From assembly GCF_034043515.1 (NCBI RefSeq), contig NZ_CP138214.1, positions 3,782,001 to 3,846,000 of the forward strand: 64,000 nucleotides of DNA, written 5' to 3'. Shown here in pieces: positions 53,874 to 64,000 of the stretch (the first letter of the stretch is position 1; each line of letters opens with the position of its first letter). The translations under genes and the position numbers were made by a program. The notes beneath the pieces are model-generated. The model made no database searches, was not told where the DNA came from, and saw only the letters and a program-made list of their open reading frames with translations. Source of the stretch: Pseudomonas sp. MUP55 (GTDB taxonomy: Bacteria; Pseudomonadota; Gammaproteobacteria; Pseudomonadales; Pseudomonadaceae).

Positions 53874-55157
53874 ATGGCGAACACCCCCTACCCCCAATCC
53901 TATTACGCCGCGTCCGCGAACGCGGTTCCGTCGCGCCCAGTACTGCAAGGCGAGGTGGAAACCGATGTCTGTGTAATCGGCGCCGGTTACACCGGCCTTT
54001 CCAGCGCGCTGTTTCTGCTGGAGAACGGCTTTCGCGTGACGGTCCTGGAAGCCGCCAAGGTGGGTTTTGGTGCGTCCGGTCGCAATGGCGGGCAGATCGT
54101 CAACAGTTACAGCCGCGACATCGACGTCATTGAACGCAGCGTCGGGCCCAAGCAGGCGCAGCTGCTGGGCGAGATGGCCTTCGAGGGCGGCAGGATCATT
54201 CGTGAGCGTGTGGCCAAATATCAGATCCAGTGCGACTTGAAGGACGGCGGTGTGTTCGCCGCCCTCAACAGCAAGCACATGGACCACCTGGAATCGCAGA
54301 AGCGCCTGTGGGAGCGCTACGGCCATACGCAACTGGAACTGCTGGACGAGCGCCGTATCCGCGAAGTCGTGGCCTGTGACAACTATGTAGGCGGTCTGCT
54401 GGACATGAGCGGCGGTCATATCCACCCGCTTAACCTGGCACTGGGCGAGGCGGCGGCCGTCGAGTCCCTGGGCGGCACGATCTATGAGCAATCGGCAGCG
54501 GTGCGTATCGAACGTGGCGCCAATCCGGTGGTGCATACCGCCGAGGGCAAGGTCAGGGCCAAATTCATTATCGTCGCGGGCAATGCCTACCTGGGCAACC
54601 TGGTGCCGGAGCTGGCGGCGAAATCGATGCCGTGCGGCACCCAGGTGATCACCACCGCGCCGCTGGGTGACGAGTTGGCCAGGACGCTGCTGCCGCAGGA
54701 TTACTGCGTGGAAGACTGTAACTACCTGCTCGATTATTACCGCCTCACCAGCGACAAGCGCCTGATCTTCGGCGGCGGCGTGGTGTATGGCGCGCGGGAC
54801 CCGGCGAATATCGAAGCGATCATTCGGCCGAAAATGCTCAAGGCGTTCCCCCAGCTCAAGGACGTAAAGATCGACTACGCCTGGACCGGCAATTTCCTGC
54901 TGACCTTGTCGCGCTTGCCACAGGTCGGCCGCCTTGGCGACAACATCTATTACTCCCAGGGCTGCAGCGGCCATGGCGTGACGTACACGCACCTGGCGGG
55001 CAAGGTGCTGGCCGAAGCCCTGAGAGGCCAGGCAGAGCGCTTTGACGCGTTTGCCGACCTGCCCCATTACCCGTTCCCAGGCGGACAGCTGATGCGCACG
55101 CCTTTTGCTGCGATGGGCGCGTGGTATTACGGGCTGCGGGATAAGCTGGGCTTTTGA
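53874..55157 (+). CDS. puuB: Gamma-glutamylputrescine oxidase-like FAD oxidoreductase
   Basis: This 427-residue DAO-superfamily protein has an FAD fold DVCVIGAGYTGLSSALFLLE (near residues 31-50), LEAAKVGFGASGRNGGQI and the C-terminal YSQGCSGHGVTYTHLAGKVLAEAL. The SYYAASAN start and GASGRNGGQ fit PuuB, which oxidises gamma-glutamylputrescine in putrescine breakdown. Pseudomonas has several such paralogues, so the exact substrate is not certain. It stands alone between tRNA genes. Confidence 0.85.
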   Translation: MANTPYPQSYYAASANAVPSRPVLQGEVETDVCVIGAGYTGLSSALFLLENGFRVTVLEAAKVGFGASGRNGGQIVNSYSRDIDVIERSVGPKQAQLLGEMAFEGGRIIRERVAKYQIQCDLKDGGVFAALNSKHMDHLESQKRLWERYGHTQLELLDERRIREVVACDNYVGGLLDMSGGHIHPLNLALGEAAAVESLGGTIYEQSAAVRIERGANPVVHTAEGKVRAKFIIVAGNAYLGNLVPELAAKSMPCGTQVITTAPLGDELARTLLPQDYCVEDCNYLLDYYRLTSDKRLIFGGGVVYGARDPANIEAIIRPKMLKAFPQLKDVKIDYAWTGNFLLTLSRLPQVGRLGDNIYYSQGCSGHGVTYTHLAGKVLAEALRGQAERFDAFADLPHYPFPGGQLMRTPFAAMGAWYYGLRDKLGF

Positions 55158-55212
55158 CGCACAATGGGAGCCGGTTCGCCGGCTCCCTGGCAGGATAGTC
55201 AAATCGCAGACA

Positions 55213-55243
55213 CAAAAAACCCCGGTCTTTCGACCAGGGTCTT
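55213..55243 (-). terminator. Terminator of the Val-Asp-Asp tRNA operon
   Basis: On the - strand GACCCTGGTC-GAAA-GACCGGGGT is followed by TTTTTTG, 72 bases after the last tRNA-Asp. Read on + it also lies just after puuB but lacks a long T run. Confidence 0.85.
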
Positions 55244-55314
55244 TGCTATCGAATCAAGCTCAGCCAATGGCTTTGCTTGTGCTTCAAGGCGTTCAGTGGG
55301 CCTTGAGGCTGATA

Positions 55315-55391
55315 TGGCGCAGCGGACGGGACTCGAACCCGCGACCCCCGGCGTGACAGGCCGGTATTCTAACCGACTGAACTACCGCTGC
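55315..55391 (-). tRNA. tRNA-Asp (anticodon GTC), copy 1
   Basis: This is a 77-base cloverleaf: GCAGCGG acceptor, anticodon loop CTGTCAC in stem CCGGC/GCCGG, T arm TTCGAGT, encoded CCA. Identical to the copy at 55496. Confidence 0.97.
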
Positions 55392-55495
55392 GTATCGCTT
55401 GGCTGACTGAGCGTAAACCCTCAATCACCTTTAAACATCTGACTGATCAGCTTTGCTGTTCAATCTCAGACCCGACGAATCGAACCTGGAAAATA

Positions 55496-55572
55496 TGGCG
55501 CAGCGGACGGGACTCGAACCCGCGACCCCCGGCGTGACAGGCCGGTATTCTAACCGACTGAACTACCGCTGC
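55496..55572 (-). tRNA. tRNA-Asp (anticodon GTC), copy 2
   Basis: Same 77-base sequence as copy 1, 104 bases upstream in transcription order. The identity extends only a few bases beyond the gene, so this is an ordinary tandem pair. Confidence 0.97.
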
Positions 55573-55628
55573 GCGTCGGTGCAACCTTTAACGTTGCGTC
55601 TTGCCACAAGGGCAAAACTCTCAAGAAG

Positions 55629-55704
55629 TGGTGGGTGATGACGGGATCGAACCGCCGACCCTCTGCTTGTAAGGCAGATGCTCTCCCAGCTGAGCTAATC
55701 ACCC
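55629..55704 (-). tRNA. tRNA-Val (anticodon TAC)
   Basis: This is a 76-base cloverleaf: GGGTGAT acceptor, anticodon loop CTTACAA in stem TCTGC/GCAGA, T arm TTCGATC, encoded CCA. First gene of the three-tRNA operon. Confidence 0.97.
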
Positions 55705-55787
55705 TTTGCTTCGTTGAGGCCGCGAAATTTACGCAGGTAGCGGACCTAAGTCAATAGCAGGATTGAGTTTTTTTCAAAAACAGCTGT

Positions 55788-55862
55788 AAGTCGCAAGCTT
55801 CAAGCCGCAAGTTCAAAGCCACCGAAAATCTGCTTTCACTTGCAGCTTGCAGCTCGCGACTT
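55788..55862. repeat. Imperfect inverted repeat downstream of the SDR gene
   Basis: Left arm 55788-55811 (aagtcgcaagcttcaagccg...) and right arm 55839-55862 pair with about 20 of 24 matches. It contains repeated gcttcaagc/gcagcttgc units, a common extragenic element of Pseudomonas, and sits 12 bases past the SDR stop. Confidence 0.65.
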
Positions 55863-55873
55863 GAATCTGCACC

Positions 55874-56653
55874 TCAGTGCTCGTAGACCATCTTCTTGCT
55901 CATGCCACCGTCCACCACAAACTCCTGGCCAGTGACAAACCCTGCCTGGCGCGACAGCAACCACGCCACCATGGCCGCTACGTCCTCCACCGTCCCTACC
56001 CGGCCCGCCGGATGCTGGGCATGATCGGCATCGGTGAGTGGCTCGGCACGCCGCGCAGCAGGATCACGCGCATCGATCCAGCCAGGGCTGACCGCATTGA
56101 CCCGCACTTCCGGCCCCAGGCTCATCGCCAACGCGTGAGTCAGTGCAAGCAGCCCACCCTTGCTCGCCGCGTAGGCCTCGGTGTCCGGCTCCGATTGGCG
56201 GGCCCGGGTCGAGGCCAGGTTGACGATAGCGCCGCCATGGGCGCGCAGGTATGGCGCACAGTGCTTGGCCAGCAGCATCGGCCCACTGAGGTTCACCGCC
56301 AGCACGCGATTCCAGTAAGCCAGGTCGAGGCTTTCCAGGGTGATATTGCGCGGGTCGGCCACCGCCGCATTGCACACCAACGCATCCAGGCGCCCGAATT
56401 GCCCCAGCACCTCGGCGACGCCCTGGGCCACCTGCTTCTCGTCGGCCACGTCCATGGTGATAAACCAGGCATTCTCGCCCAGCACCTTGGACACCGCGGA
56501 ACCGCGCACCCGGTCCAGGTCGGTCAATACCACCTGCCAGCCTTCGCTGATCAGCCACGCGGCGATGCCAAGGCCAATGCCCCGCGCCGCGCCGGTCACC
56601 AGCGCAACGCGCCCGTTAGTGGCCGCTGCAGCTTCCATGGACCACTCGATCAC
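55874..56653 (-). CDS. Short-chain dehydrogenase/reductase
   Basis: This 259-residue classical SDR has the cofactor motif [14 protein letters not shown] (N-A-G equivalent), the catalytic triad Ser in NLASTRA, Tyr and Lys in YAASKGG, and C-terminal [11 protein letters not shown]. It begins with a 4-base overlap with metZ; a Met at codon 6 is an alternative start. The pairing with metZ and purF is common in Pseudomonas, but the substrate is unknown. Confidence 0.92.
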   Translation of the reverse strand: MIEWSMEAAAATNGRVALVTGAARGIGLGIAAWLISEGWQVVLTDLDRVRGSAVSKVLGENAWFITMDVADEKQVAQGVAEVLGQFGRLDALVCNAAVADPRNITLESLDLAYWNRVLAVNLSGPMLLAKHCAPYLRAHGGAIVNLASTRARQSEPDTEAYAASKGGLLALTHALAMSLGPEVRVNAVSPGWIDARDPAARRAEPLTDADHAQHPAGRVGTVEDVAAMVAWLLSRQAGFVTGQEFVVDGGMSKKMVYEH

Positions 56654-57861
56654 AAGGCCGCCAGCCCGCGGGCCAGGTCGGCCTGCAAGTCCGTCACGTC
56701 TTCCAGGCCGACCGCGATGCGAATCAGGCTGTCACGGATGCCTGCGGCTTCACGCTCCTGAGGCGCCAGGCGCCCGTGGGAGGTGGTGCTCGGGTGGGTG
56801 ATGGTGGTTTTGCTGTCACCCAGGTTGGCGGTGATCGAGATCAGGCGCGTGGCATCGATAAAGCGCCAGGCGCCCTCTTTGCCGCCCTTCACTTCAAAAC
56901 TCACCACCGCGCCGAAACCGCGCTGCTGGCGCTGGGCCAATGCGTGCTGCGGGTGGCTCTTGAGGCCGGCGTAATGCACTTTCTCGATACCGTCCTGCTG
57001 CTCCAGCCACTCGGCCAGCGCCTGGGCGTTGGCGCAGTGGGCTTTAATGCGCAGGCTGAGGGTCTCCAGGCCCTTGAGGAAGATCCAGGCGTTGAACGGG
57101 CTCAGGGTCGGGCCGGCGGTGCGCAAGAAGCCCACCACTTCCTTCATCTGCTCGCTGCGACCAGCCACCACACCGCCCATGCAACGGCCCTGGCCGTCGA
57201 TGAACTTGGTGGCCGAATGCACCACAATGTCCGCGCCCAACTTCAACGGCTGTTGCAGGGCCGGGGTGCAGAAGCAGTTGTCGACCACCAGCATCGCGCC
57301 CTTGGCGTGCGCCACTTCGGACAGCGCGGCGATATCCACCAGTTCAGCCAGCGGGTTGGACGGCGACTCGACGAACAGCAGCCGGGTGTTGGCCTTGATC
57401 GCCGCCTCCCAACCGGACAAATCCGCCAGGGGCACGTAGTCCACTTCGATACCAAAGCGCTTGAAGTACTTCTCGAACAGGCTGATGGTCGAACCGAACA
57501 CGCTGCGCGATACCAGCACGTGGTCGCCGGCGCTGCACAGGCTCATTACCACCGCCAGGATCGCGGCCATGCCGGTCGCCGTGGCCACCGCTTGCTCAGC
57601 GCCTTCCAGGGCGGCGATACGCTCTTCGAACGCACGCACGGTCGGGTTGGTATAGCGCGAGTAGACGTTGCCCGGCACTTCACCGGCAAAGCGCGCAGCG
57701 GCGTCGGCCGCCGTGCGGAACACATAGCTGGAGGTGAAAAACATCGGGTCACCGTGCTCCCCTTCCGGGGTACGGTGCTGGCCGGCGCGCACAGCCAGGG
57801 TATCGAAAGCTACGCCATCGAGGTCGCTGTCCAAACGACCGGCATCCCATTCCTGACTCAT
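56650..57861 (-). CDS. metZ: O-succinylhomoserine sulfhydrylase
   Basis: This 403-residue PLP enzyme of the Cys/Met metabolism family has [30 protein letters not shown] at the N-terminus (in pieces) and the PLP Lys in [18 protein letters not shown]. It makes homocysteine directly from O-succinylhomoserine and sulfide, the Pseudomonas route to methionine. It follows purF after a terminator, so it probably has its own promoter (57862-57897). Confidence 0.96.
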   Translation of the reverse strand: MSQEWDAGRLDSDLDGVAFDTLAVRAGQHRTPEGEHGDPMFFTSSYVFRTAADAAARFAGEVPGNVYSRYTNPTVRAFEERIAALEGAEQAVATATGMAAILAVVMSLCSAGDHVLVSRSVFGSTISLFEKYFKRFGIEVDYVPLADLSGWEAAIKANTRLLFVESPSNPLAELVDIAALSEVAHAKGAMLVVDNCFCTPALQQPLKLGADIVVHSATKFIDGQGRCMGGVVAGRSEQMKEVVGFLRTAGPTLSPFNAWIFLKGLETLSLRIKAHCANAQALAEWLEQQDGIEKVHYAGLKSHPQHALAQRQQRGFGAVVSFEVKGGKEGAWRFIDATRLISITANLGDSKTTITHPSTTSHGRLAPQEREAAGIRDSLIRIAVGLEDVTDLQADLARGLAAL

Positions 57862-57897
57862 GCTGCGACTCCTTACTCGAATTCTTTATTTAAGATA

Positions 57898-57921
57898 CAA
57901 AACCGGCCCCTCAGGGCCGGT
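57898..57921 (-). terminator. Rho-independent terminator after purF
   Basis: On the - strand ACCGGCCC-TGAG-GGGCCGGT followed by TTTTG, 7 bases past the purF stop. Confidence 0.8.
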
Positions 57922-57927
57922 GTTTAC

Positions 57928-59433
57928 TCAGTTGTTGTACAGATCGATGATCGCGCTGACCGCCTGGGTCTTGATCTTCGACGAGTCGTTGCGCGCCTGC
58001 TCGATCTTGTTCAGGTAAGCCTCATCGACATCGCCGGTCACGTATTTGCCATCGAACACGGCGCAGTCGAACTGGTCAATCTTGATCTTGCCGCCGCCGA
58101 CCGCTTCGATCAAGTCCGGCAGGTCCTGGTAGATCAACCAGTCGGCGCCGATCAGGTCGGCCACGTCCTGGGTCGAGCGATTGTGTGCGATCAGTTCGTG
58201 GGCGCTCGGCATGTCGATACCGTACACGTTCGGGTAACGCACGGCAGGCGCGGCGGAACAGAAGTAGACGTTCTTCGCACCGGCTTCACGGGCCATCTGG
58301 ATGATCTGCTTGCACGTGGTGCCACGTACGATGGAGTCATCCACCAGCATCACGTTCTTGCCACGAAATTCCAGCTCGATGGCATTGAGCTTCTGGCGCA
58401 CCGACTTCTTGCGCGCAGCCTGGCCCGGCATGATGAAAGTACGGCCGATGTAGCGGTTCTTGACGAAACCTTCGCGGAACTTGACGCCCAAGTGGTTGGC
58501 CAGTTCCAGCGCAGCGGTGCGGCTGGTGTCCGGGATGGGGATAACCACATCGATGTCGTGCTCGGGACGCTCGCGCAGGATCTTCTCGGCAAGCTTCTCC
58601 CCCATGCGCAGACGTGCCTTGTACACCGAAACACCGTCGATGATCGAATCCGGACGCGCCAGGTAGACGTGCTCGAAGATGCAGGGCGTGAGTTTCGGCG
58701 CAACAGCGCACTGGCGGGTGTGCAGTTTGCCGTCTTCGGTGATGTAGACCGCTTCGCCCGGCGCCAGGTCGCGAATCAGGGTGAAACCCAGCACATCCAG
58801 GGACACGCTTTCGGAGGCGATCATGTACTCGACGCCTTCGTCGGTGTGACGCTGGCCGAACACGATCGGGCGGATGCCGTGGGGGTCGCGGAAACCGACG
58901 ATGCCGTAACCGGTGATCATCGCCACGACCGCGTAGCCACCCACGCAACGGTTATGCACGTCGATCACGGCGGCAAACACGTCCTCTTCGGTCGGCTGCA
59001 GCTTGCCGCGCTGGGCCAGCTCATGGGCGAACACGTTGAGCAGCACTTCCGAGTCGGAACTGGTGTTGACGTGGCGCAGGTCGGATTCGTAAATCTCCTT
59101 GGCCAGCTGTTCAACGTTGGTCAGGTTACCGTTGTGCGCCAAAGTAATGCCGTAAGGCGAGTTGACGTAGAACGGCTGAGCTTCGGCCGATGTGGAGCTA
59201 CCGGCGGTCGGGTAGCGCACATGGCCAATGCCCATGTGCCCGACCAGGCGCTGCATGTGACGCTGGTGGAACACGTCACGTACCAGGCCATTGTCCTTGC
59301 GCAGGAATAACCGGCCGTCGTGGCTGGTCACAATACCGGCAGCGTCCTGGCCGCGGTGCTGGAGGACGGTTAGCGCGTCATACAGCGCCTGATTGACGTT
59401 CGACTTACCGACGATACCGACGATGCCACACAT
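57928..59433 (-). CDS. purF: Amidophosphoribosyltransferase
   Basis: This 501-residue enzyme starts [15 protein letters not shown]; Cys2 is the nucleophile of the glutaminase domain after Met removal. [10 protein letters not shown] and the PRPP loop [17 protein letters not shown] are intact. It makes phosphoribosylamine, the first step of purine synthesis. The start was set by Cys2; three upstream codons were dropped. cvpA lies 40 bases upstream. Confidence 0.98.
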   Translation of the reverse strand: MCGIVGIVGKSNVNQALYDALTVLQHRGQDAAGIVTSHDGRLFLRKDNGLVRDVFHQRHMQRLVGHMGIGHVRYPTAGSSTSAEAQPFYVNSPYGITLAHNGNLTNVEQLAKEIYESDLRHVNTSSDSEVLLNVFAHELAQRGKLQPTEEDVFAAVIDVHNRCVGGYAVVAMITGYGIVGFRDPHGIRPIVFGQRHTDEGVEYMIASESVSLDVLGFTLIRDLAPGEAVYITEDGKLHTRQCAVAPKLTPCIFEHVYLARPDSIIDGVSVYKARLRMGEKLAEKILRERPEHDIDVVIPIPDTSRTAALELANHLGVKFREGFVKNRYIGRTFIMPGQAARKKSVRQKLNAIELEFRGKNVMLVDDSIVRGTTCKQIIQMAREAGAKNVYFCSAAPAVRYPNVYGIDMPSAHELIAHNRSTQDVADLIGADWLIYQDLPDLIEAVGGGKIKIDQFDCAVFDGKYVTGDVDEAYLNKIEQARNDSSKIKTQAVSAIIDLYNN

Positions 59434-59473
59434 GCGACGCAACCCCTACTTTATGGATCTTGACTGAACACTC

Positions 59474-60031
59474 TTACTGCGGCGTTTTGGCCGGCAAGAG
59501 GTGTTCCTTGAACGGAAGATCAGCGGGTACGCTGATTCCGCTGGCCAGCCACTGACTGCTCCACCCCAATATGAGGTTCTTGGACCAGTCTGCAACCAAT
59601 AGAAATTTTGGCACGAGTACCGACTCCTGCCACCACGAATCCTGCTGTACCGGCCCCAGGCTCAACAGCCCGACCGCCACGACCACCAGCAACGCGCCAC
59701 GCGCGGCGCCGAAGGCCATGCCGAGAAATCGATCGGTCCCGGAAAGGCCGGTGACACGTATCAACTCGCCAATAAGATAATTGACCATTGCCCCCACCAG
59801 CAGCGTGGCGATGAACATGATGGCGCAGCCCGCGATGACGCGAGCCGAAGGTGTCTCTATGTACCCGGCCAGGTAGACCGACAATGAACCACCGAACATC
59901 CAGGCTACGACTCCTGCGATGATCCAGGTCAGCAACGACAGTGCTTCTTTTACGAAGCCGCGGCTCAGACTGATCAAAGCGGAGATGGCGACGATTGCAA
60001 CGATCGCCCAATCAACCCAGGTAAATGGCAC
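59474..60031 (-). CDS. cvpA: CvpA family membrane protein
   Basis: This 185-residue protein has four hydrophobic helices (WAIVAIVAISALISL; LLTWIIAGVVAWMFGG; AGCAIMFIATLLVGAMV; GALLVVVAVGLLSLG), the layout of CvpA, and lies directly upstream of purF as in E. coli. It is needed for colicin V production and envelope stress in other bacteria. Confidence 0.95.
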   Translation of the reverse strand: MPFTWVDWAIVAIVAISALISLSRGFVKEALSLLTWIIAGVVAWMFGGSLSVYLAGYIETPSARVIAGCAIMFIATLLVGAMVNYLIGELIRVTGLSGTDRFLGMAFGAARGALLVVVAVGLLSLGPVQQDSWWQESVLVPKFLLVADWSKNLILGWSSQWLASGISVPADLPFKEHLLPAKTPQ

Positions 60032-60164
60032 AGTGCAGCCTACGTACGGATAAGGCGGCGCATTTTAGCAGAGCGCCGGGTTATCGGTAAGCAGTGATTG
60101 CGGGTGCTTTGCAAATCAATAGATGGGGCGGTGCGAACACCATTTCAAGACTGCTGAAAACCAA

Positions 60165-60254
60165 TGTGGGAGGGGGCTTGTCCCCGATGGCGGTGTGACA
60201 GTCAACAGATGTATTGGCTGACCCACCGCTATCGGGGGCAAGCCCCCTCCCACA
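60165..60254. repeat. REPIN, same family as 9181-9269
   Basis: Arms 60165-60190 and 60229-60254 are reverse complements with two mismatches and have the gggggcttgtcccc core. Flanks and arm spacing match the copy at 9181. It lies between cvpA and the SPOR protein gene; the rest of 60032-60279 is promoter region. Confidence 0.88.
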
Positions 60255-60279
60255 CTTGACTGCATTTCAAATTTCGAAA

Positions 60280-60939
60280 TCAGCCGCGCTCAGGCTGGAA
60301 ACGGGTAACGAACCCCTTGAGGTTCTGCTGACGATCCAGCAAGTCCCGCAGGCGGTCGGCCTCGGCTCGCTCGATCAGCGGCCCGATAAACACCCGATTC
60401 TTGCCATCGGCGCTGCGGATGTAGGCGTTATAGCCCTGGGCCCGCAGCTTTTTCTGCAAGGCGTCGGCGCCTTCGCGATTGCCCAGGCTGGCCACTTGAA
60501 TCGACCAACTGATCGGCAAGCCATTGGGGTCGATGCGGCTCTGACCTACGTCCGGCTTGCCCGGCGCGGCAGGCTGCGGCGCTACCGGTTTAGGCGCAGG
60601 CGCTGGCGTCGCCGGCTTGGCGGCAACCGCCGGCGCCGGTGTCGGCTTGACCACCGGCACGCTCGGCTGCACCGGCATGGTAGGTGCCTGTTGCGCAGCG
60701 ACCTCTTCATCGCTCGGTACGGGCTCTTCTTCAGGCAGCGCCTGGGGCTCGGGCACCACCACCGGTTCAACCTGAACCTGAGGAACCACCGGCGCCTGCG
60801 GCGCAGCGGGCGCTTCAACCACGACCTGACGCTGCTCGTCCTGACGGGAAAACAGCATCGGCAGGAAAATCACCGCCAATGCCACCAACACCAGGGCTCC
60901 CACCATTCGCTGCTTGTATGCGCTATCCAGTAATGCCAT
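60280..60939 (-). CDS. SPOR-domain membrane protein (DedD-like)
   Basis: This 219-residue protein starts [30 protein letters not shown], a short cytoplasmic tail and one membrane helix. A long Pro/Ala/Val/Glu-rich linker (about 40-135) leads to a C-terminal SPOR domain (WSIQVASLGNREGADALQKKLRAQGYNAYI). This is the DedD layout: binds septal peptidoglycan in division. It overlaps folC by 17 bases. Confidence 0.92.
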   Translation of the reverse strand: MALLDSAYKQRMVGALVLVALAVIFLPMLFSRQDEQRQVVVEAPAAPQAPVVPQVQVEPVVVPEPQALPEEEPVPSDEEVAAQQAPTMPVQPSVPVVKPTPAPAVAAKPATPAPAPKPVAPQPAAPGKPDVGQSRIDPNGLPISWSIQVASLGNREGADALQKKLRAQGYNAYIRSADGKNRVFIGPLIERAEADRLRDLLDRQQNLKGFVTRFQPERG

Positions 60940-62230
60940 GTGCAGCTTCCTCCGTGGAGCGCCGGGCCAGCCATTCGAGCGCCTCGGCAACACAATAAAA
61001 TGATCCGAACAACAGAATCTCGTCCTCGGCCTTCGCCACCGCGCACTGCGCCTCAAGCGCAGCGGTAACGCCTGCATACGACGTCACCGACGCACCAAGG
61101 TTCTGCAACGCGCTTTCCAGCTCAGCCGCCGGACGGCTGCGCGGCGTATCCAGCGGTGCAACCGCCCAGGACTGCACGCTGCTCAGCAGCGGCGCAACCA
61201 CGCCGTCAAGATCCTTGTCGGCCAGCAAGCCGAACACCGCCAGGCGACGGCCGGACAATGGCGTGCGCGCCAAGCGCTGCGCCAGGTATTCGGCGGCGTG
61301 CGGGTTGTGACCGACATCCAGCAGCAGGTTGAGACGCTTGCCTTGCCATTCGACGGTACGCCGATCCAGACGCCCCACTATCCGCGCTGCCTGCAGGGTG
61401 GCGGCAATTTGCGCGGCATCCCATGGCAAATCCAGCAGCAGATAGGCTTGCAGCGCGAGCGCAGCATTTTCCATAGGCAGGTTCAGCAGCGGCAAATCGC
61501 GCAACGCTACCGGTTGGCCGCGGCTATCGCGCCCGGACCACTGCCAATGCTGATCGCCAATCTCAAGGTTGAATTCGCGCCCGCGCAGGAAGAACGGGCA
61601 ATCCAGCTCGCGCACCTTGTCCAGCAAGGGTTGCGGTGGGTCGAGGTCACCGCACAAGGCAGGTTTGCCCTGGCGGAAGATGCCAGCCTTTTCGTAAGCC
61701 ACCGATTCGCGGGTGTTACCCAGGTAATCGGCGTGGTCGACACCGATGCTGGTGACCAACGCCAGGTCGGCATCCACCACGTTGACCGTGTCCAGACGCC
61801 CGCCCAGACCCACTTCCAACACGACGACATCCAGTTGCGCACGCTCGAACAGCCATAACGCCGCCAGGGTGCCCATCTCGAAATAGGTCAGGGAAATATC
61901 GCCACGCCCGGCATCGAGGGCAGCGAAGGCTTCGCAGAGTTGCTCGTCGGTGGCTTCGACGCCATTGAGCTGCACCCGCTCGTTGTAGCGCAGCAGGTGC
62001 GGAGAGCTGTACACGCCGACCTTCAGCCCCTGGGCCAGCAGCAGCGCCGCGACAAAGGCACAGGTGGACCCCTTGCCGTTGGTGCCGGTCACCGTGATCA
62101 CACGCGGTGCCGGCCGCCCTAACCCAAGGCGGGCCGCTACCTGCTGCGAGCGCTCCAGGCCCATGTCGATGGCGGACGGATGCAACTGCTCAAGGTAGGC
62201 GAGCCATTCGCCAAGGGTACGTTGGGTCAT
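60923..62230 (-). CDS. folC: Folylpolyglutamate/dihydrofolate synthase
   Basis: This 435-residue Mur-ligase superfamily enzyme has a P-loop [12 protein letters not shown], the [15 protein letters not shown] motif, and [11 protein letters not shown]. It adds glutamate to folates. It overlaps accD by 4 bases and the SPOR gene by 17, the standard accD-folC-dedD order. Confidence 0.97.
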   Translation of the reverse strand: MTQRTLGEWLAYLEQLHPSAIDMGLERSQQVAARLGLGRPAPRVITVTGTNGKGSTCAFVAALLLAQGLKVGVYSSPHLLRYNERVQLNGVEATDEQLCEAFAALDAGRGDISLTYFEMGTLAALWLFERAQLDVVVLEVGLGGRLDTVNVVDADLALVTSIGVDHADYLGNTRESVAYEKAGIFRQGKPALCGDLDPPQPLLDKVRELDCPFFLRGREFNLEIGDQHWQWSGRDSRGQPVALRDLPLLNLPMENAALALQAYLLLDLPWDAAQIAATLQAARIVGRLDRRTVEWQGKRLNLLLDVGHNPHAAEYLAQRLARTPLSGRRLAVFGLLADKDLDGVVAPLLSSVQSWAVAPLDTPRSRPAAELESALQNLGASVTSYAGVTAALEAQCAVAKAEDEILLFGSFYCVAEALEWLARRSTEEAAHGITG

Positions 62231-63147
62231 AGGTTTTCTGGCACCGGCGGCACGACAATCGGTTCGACTTTAGGCGCGACGTAGACAGGTGTCGGCAGGC
62301 CCATCATTTGCGCCAGCAGGTTACCCAGGCGTGGACGCAGCTCACCACGCGGGATGATCAGGTCGATGGCGCCGTGCTCCAACAGGAACTCGCTGCGCTG
62401 GAAACCTTCCGGCAGTTTTTCACGCACGGTCTGTTCGATCACGCGTGGGCCGGCAAAGCCGATCAGGGCTTTTGGCTCGCCGACGATCACGTCGCCCAGC
62501 ATCGCCAGACTGGCGGAAACGCCGCCGTAGACAGGGTCGGTCAGCACCGAGATGAACGGAATGCCTTCTTCGCGCAGACGCGCCAGTACCGCCGAGGTCT
62601 TGGCCATTTGCATCAGGGAAATCAGCGCTTCCTGCATACGCGCACCACCGGAGGCGGCGAAGCAGATCATTGGGCAGCGGTTTTCCAGGGCATAGTTGGC
62701 GGCGCGTACAAAACGCTCGCCGACGATGGCACCCATGGAGCCGCCCATGAAGGAGAACTCAAACGCCGAAACCACCACCGGCATGCCCAGCAGCTTACCG
62801 CTGACGGAAATCAGCGCGTCTTTCTCGCCGGTCTGCTTCTGCGCACCGACCAGACGGTCCTTGTATTTCTTGCTGTCGCGGAACTTGAGACGGTCGACCG
62901 GCTCCAGATCAGCGCCCAACTCGTTGCGGCCGTCGGTATCGAGGAAGATGTCGATACGGGCGCGTGCGCCGATACGCATGTGGTGGTTGCACTTGGGGCA
63001 AACGTCCAGGGTCTTTTCCAGCTCCGGGCGGTACAGCACCGCGTCGCAGGACGGGCACTTGTGCCACAGACCTTCAGGAACCGAGCTTTTCTTCACCTCG
63101 GAACGCATGATCGAAGGGATCAGTTTGTCTACTAACCAGTTGCTCAT
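62227..63147 (-). CDS. accD: Acetyl-CoA carboxylase carboxyltransferase beta subunit
   Basis: This 306-residue subunit starts [21 protein letters not shown] zinc ribbon (CPSC near residue 30 and CPKC near 49) precedes the crotonase-like domain with [18 protein letters not shown] and [15 protein letters not shown]. With AccA it transfers CO2 to acetyl-CoA in fatty acid synthesis. An upstream extension of 11 residues is not conserved. The 63148-63391 gap holds no gene I can support. Confidence 0.98.
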   Translation of the reverse strand: MSNWLVDKLIPSIMRSEVKKSSVPEGLWHKCPSCDAVLYRPELEKTLDVCPKCNHHMRIGARARIDIFLDTDGRNELGADLEPVDRLKFRDSKKYKDRLVGAQKQTGEKDALISVSGKLLGMPVVVSAFEFSFMGGSMGAIVGERFVRAANYALENRCPMICFAASGGARMQEALISLMQMAKTSAVLARLREEGIPFISVLTDPVYGGVSASLAMLGDVIVGEPKALIGFAGPRVIEQTVREKLPEGFQRSEFLLEHGAIDLIIPRGELRPRLGNLLAQMMGLPTPVYVAPKVEPIVVPPVPENL

Positions 63148-63391
63148 GCTTTCTTTCTCCAGTACCGGTGGCTTGAACACAGCCCCGCGTATGCCCTTGA
63201 GCTAAATTCATATATGGCGATGATGCCGGGGGACGGGGTCAGACGTTCGACCAGCCATTTCCCGCCTGCATCCTCAGCCTTCCAGACAACCTGCCAGCGC
63301 AGGGTTGCCACTTCGTTTCCGGGCCTCCCGCAGGCGGCGCCGGTGCTGTTTTACACAGTGGTAGTTATGGACGGCGGCAGACTGCCAGCCG

Positions 63392-64000
63392 TCACATCGC
63401 ACCGCTGCTGTTGCGCACGGCTTGCACGAATGCGCGAATCTTGTCGTGATCCTTGATGCCCTTGCCCTGCTCCACCCCGCCACTGACATCCACGGCATAC
63501 GGCCCGACCTGCTCGATGGCCCCGCCGACATTCAACGGGGTGAGCCCACCGGCCAGGATAACCGGCTTGCTCAGGCCCTGCGGAATCAGCGACCAGTCGA
63601 ACGCCTCCCCCGTACCACCGGGAACGCCCTCGACGTAGGTGTCCAGCAGAATCCCGCGGGCGCCAGCGTAGGCGGCGCAGGCTGCGGCGATATCGTCTCC
63701 GGCCTTGACTCGCAACGCCTTGATATAGGGGCGCTGATAGCTTTCGCATTCGTCCGGGGTTTCGTCGCCATGAAACTGCAGCATGTCCAGCGGCACGGCA
63801 TCCAGGGTTTCATTGAGTTCGCAACGGCTGGCGTTGACGAACAGGCCCACGGTGGTCACGAACGGCGGCAACGCGGCGATGATGGCCCGCGCCTGCAACA
63901 CATTCACCGCCCGCGGGCTCCTGGCATAAAACACCAGGCCAATGGCATCCGCCCCGGCCTCGACCGCCGCCAACGCGTCTTCGATGCGGGTAATCCCGCA
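63392..64000 (-). CDS. trpF: Phosphoribosylanthranilate isomerase, 5' end outside the window
   Basis: The frame stays open to base 64000 with [25 protein letters not shown]; the Cys codon at 63998-64000 is the catalytic base of the enzyme. Further motifs are [19 protein letters not shown] and [19 protein letters not shown] with the catalytic Asp and phosphate-binding glycines. It converts phosphoribosylanthranilate to CdRP in tryptophan synthesis. Only the first few codons are missing. Confidence 0.97.
   Translation of the reverse strand, partial: CGITRIEDALAAVEAGADAIGLVFYARSPRAVNVLQARAIIAALPPFVTTVGLFVNASRCELNETLDAVPLDMLQFHGDETPDECESYQRPYIKALRVKAGDDIAAACAAYAGARGILLDTYVEGVPGGTGEAFDWSLIPQGLSKPVILAGGLTPLNVGGAIEQVGPYAVDVSGGVEQGKGIKDHDKIRAFVQAVRNSSGAM

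Noticed and set aside
55315..55572. tRNA-Asp duplication as an integration scar (att site)
   Set aside because: Both copies are complete with only a few shared flanking bases, and no integrase or foreign genes are nearby. Tandem tRNA-Asp copies are common.
56776..59310. An 844-codon open frame on the + strand
   Set aside because: It is antisense to metZ and purF, both clearly real. The composition is that of a shadow frame.

Overview
The window looks like a chromosomal segment of a fluorescent Pseudomonas (P. fluorescens group). Evidence: high GC codon use with G/C third positions; the thrS-infC-rpmI-rplT-pheS-pheT-ihfA-merR-tRNA-Pro block; the accD-folC-SPOR-cvpA-purF-metZ block; an RsmE-type CsrA paralogue; a DUF2790-copR-copS locus; and REP-type inverted repeats with gggggcaagcccc cores. 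No transposase, integrase, CRISPR array or phage structural gene was seen.

Layout. 1-2.1 kb holds accessory odds and ends: a hydrophobic protein cut by or near the window edge, a small membrane protein, a gene remnant and RidA. 2.1-8.8 kb (- strand) is an uptake and oxidation module: TonB receptor, polar amino acid ABC permease, ATPase, binding protein, and a flavin amine/amino acid oxidase. The ATPase gene carries an in-frame amber codon exactly at the Q of its QLSGGQ signature. 9.3-18.9 kb (-) is a complete type II secretion operon in the order E-F-G-H-I-J-K-L-M-N-D, with a lipoprotein-type secretin and an ATPase lacking the usual four cysteines. 19.1-23.9 kb is a LacI regulator divergent from a TonB receptor plus an NtaA/SnaA-type flavin monooxygenase. 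24.0-31.5 kb (-) is the translation-factor block. 31.8-33.9 kb holds small proteins: an exported protein, cold-shock protein, I78-like inhibitor lipoprotein and others.

33.9-40.9 kb (-) is the ribose operon rbsBACRKD with a terminal periplasmic nucleoside hydrolase, so it can also scavenge nucleosides; a perfect LacI-type operator precedes rbsB. 41.0-42.4 kb is the periplasmic glutaminase-asparaginase with a readable sigma-54 promoter, IHF site and TTCGG-N4-CCGAA boxes. 42.5-43.5 kb is a DUF1654-like gene plus periplasmic endonuclease I behind a perfect LexA box. 43.5-48.5 kb holds a SPOR lipoprotein, rsmE, a HAD phosphatase, a copper two-component system behind a CusR/CopR-type box, and a CigR-like protein. 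48.6-50.9 kb (-) is pcp plus the two DUF979/DUF969 subunits of a 5-oxoproline transporter. 51.4-53.4 kb is an ArsR-type regulator divergent from an unusual cytochrome P450.

53.6-55.7 kb has four tRNA genes (Val-GAC, two tandem Asp-GTC, Val-TAC) around a puuB-like oxidase. 55.9-64.0 kb (-) is core biosynthesis: SDR, metZ, purF, cvpA, a SPOR protein, folC, accD and the start-truncated trpF.

Most of this is standard Pseudomonas housekeeping. The parts most worth a second look are the LexA-box nuclease operon, the ArsR/P450 pair with an atypical I-helix, the Xps-ordered secretion system, and the amber codon in the ABC ATPase. All start sites, motifs and operators were read by eye; no similarity search was run.
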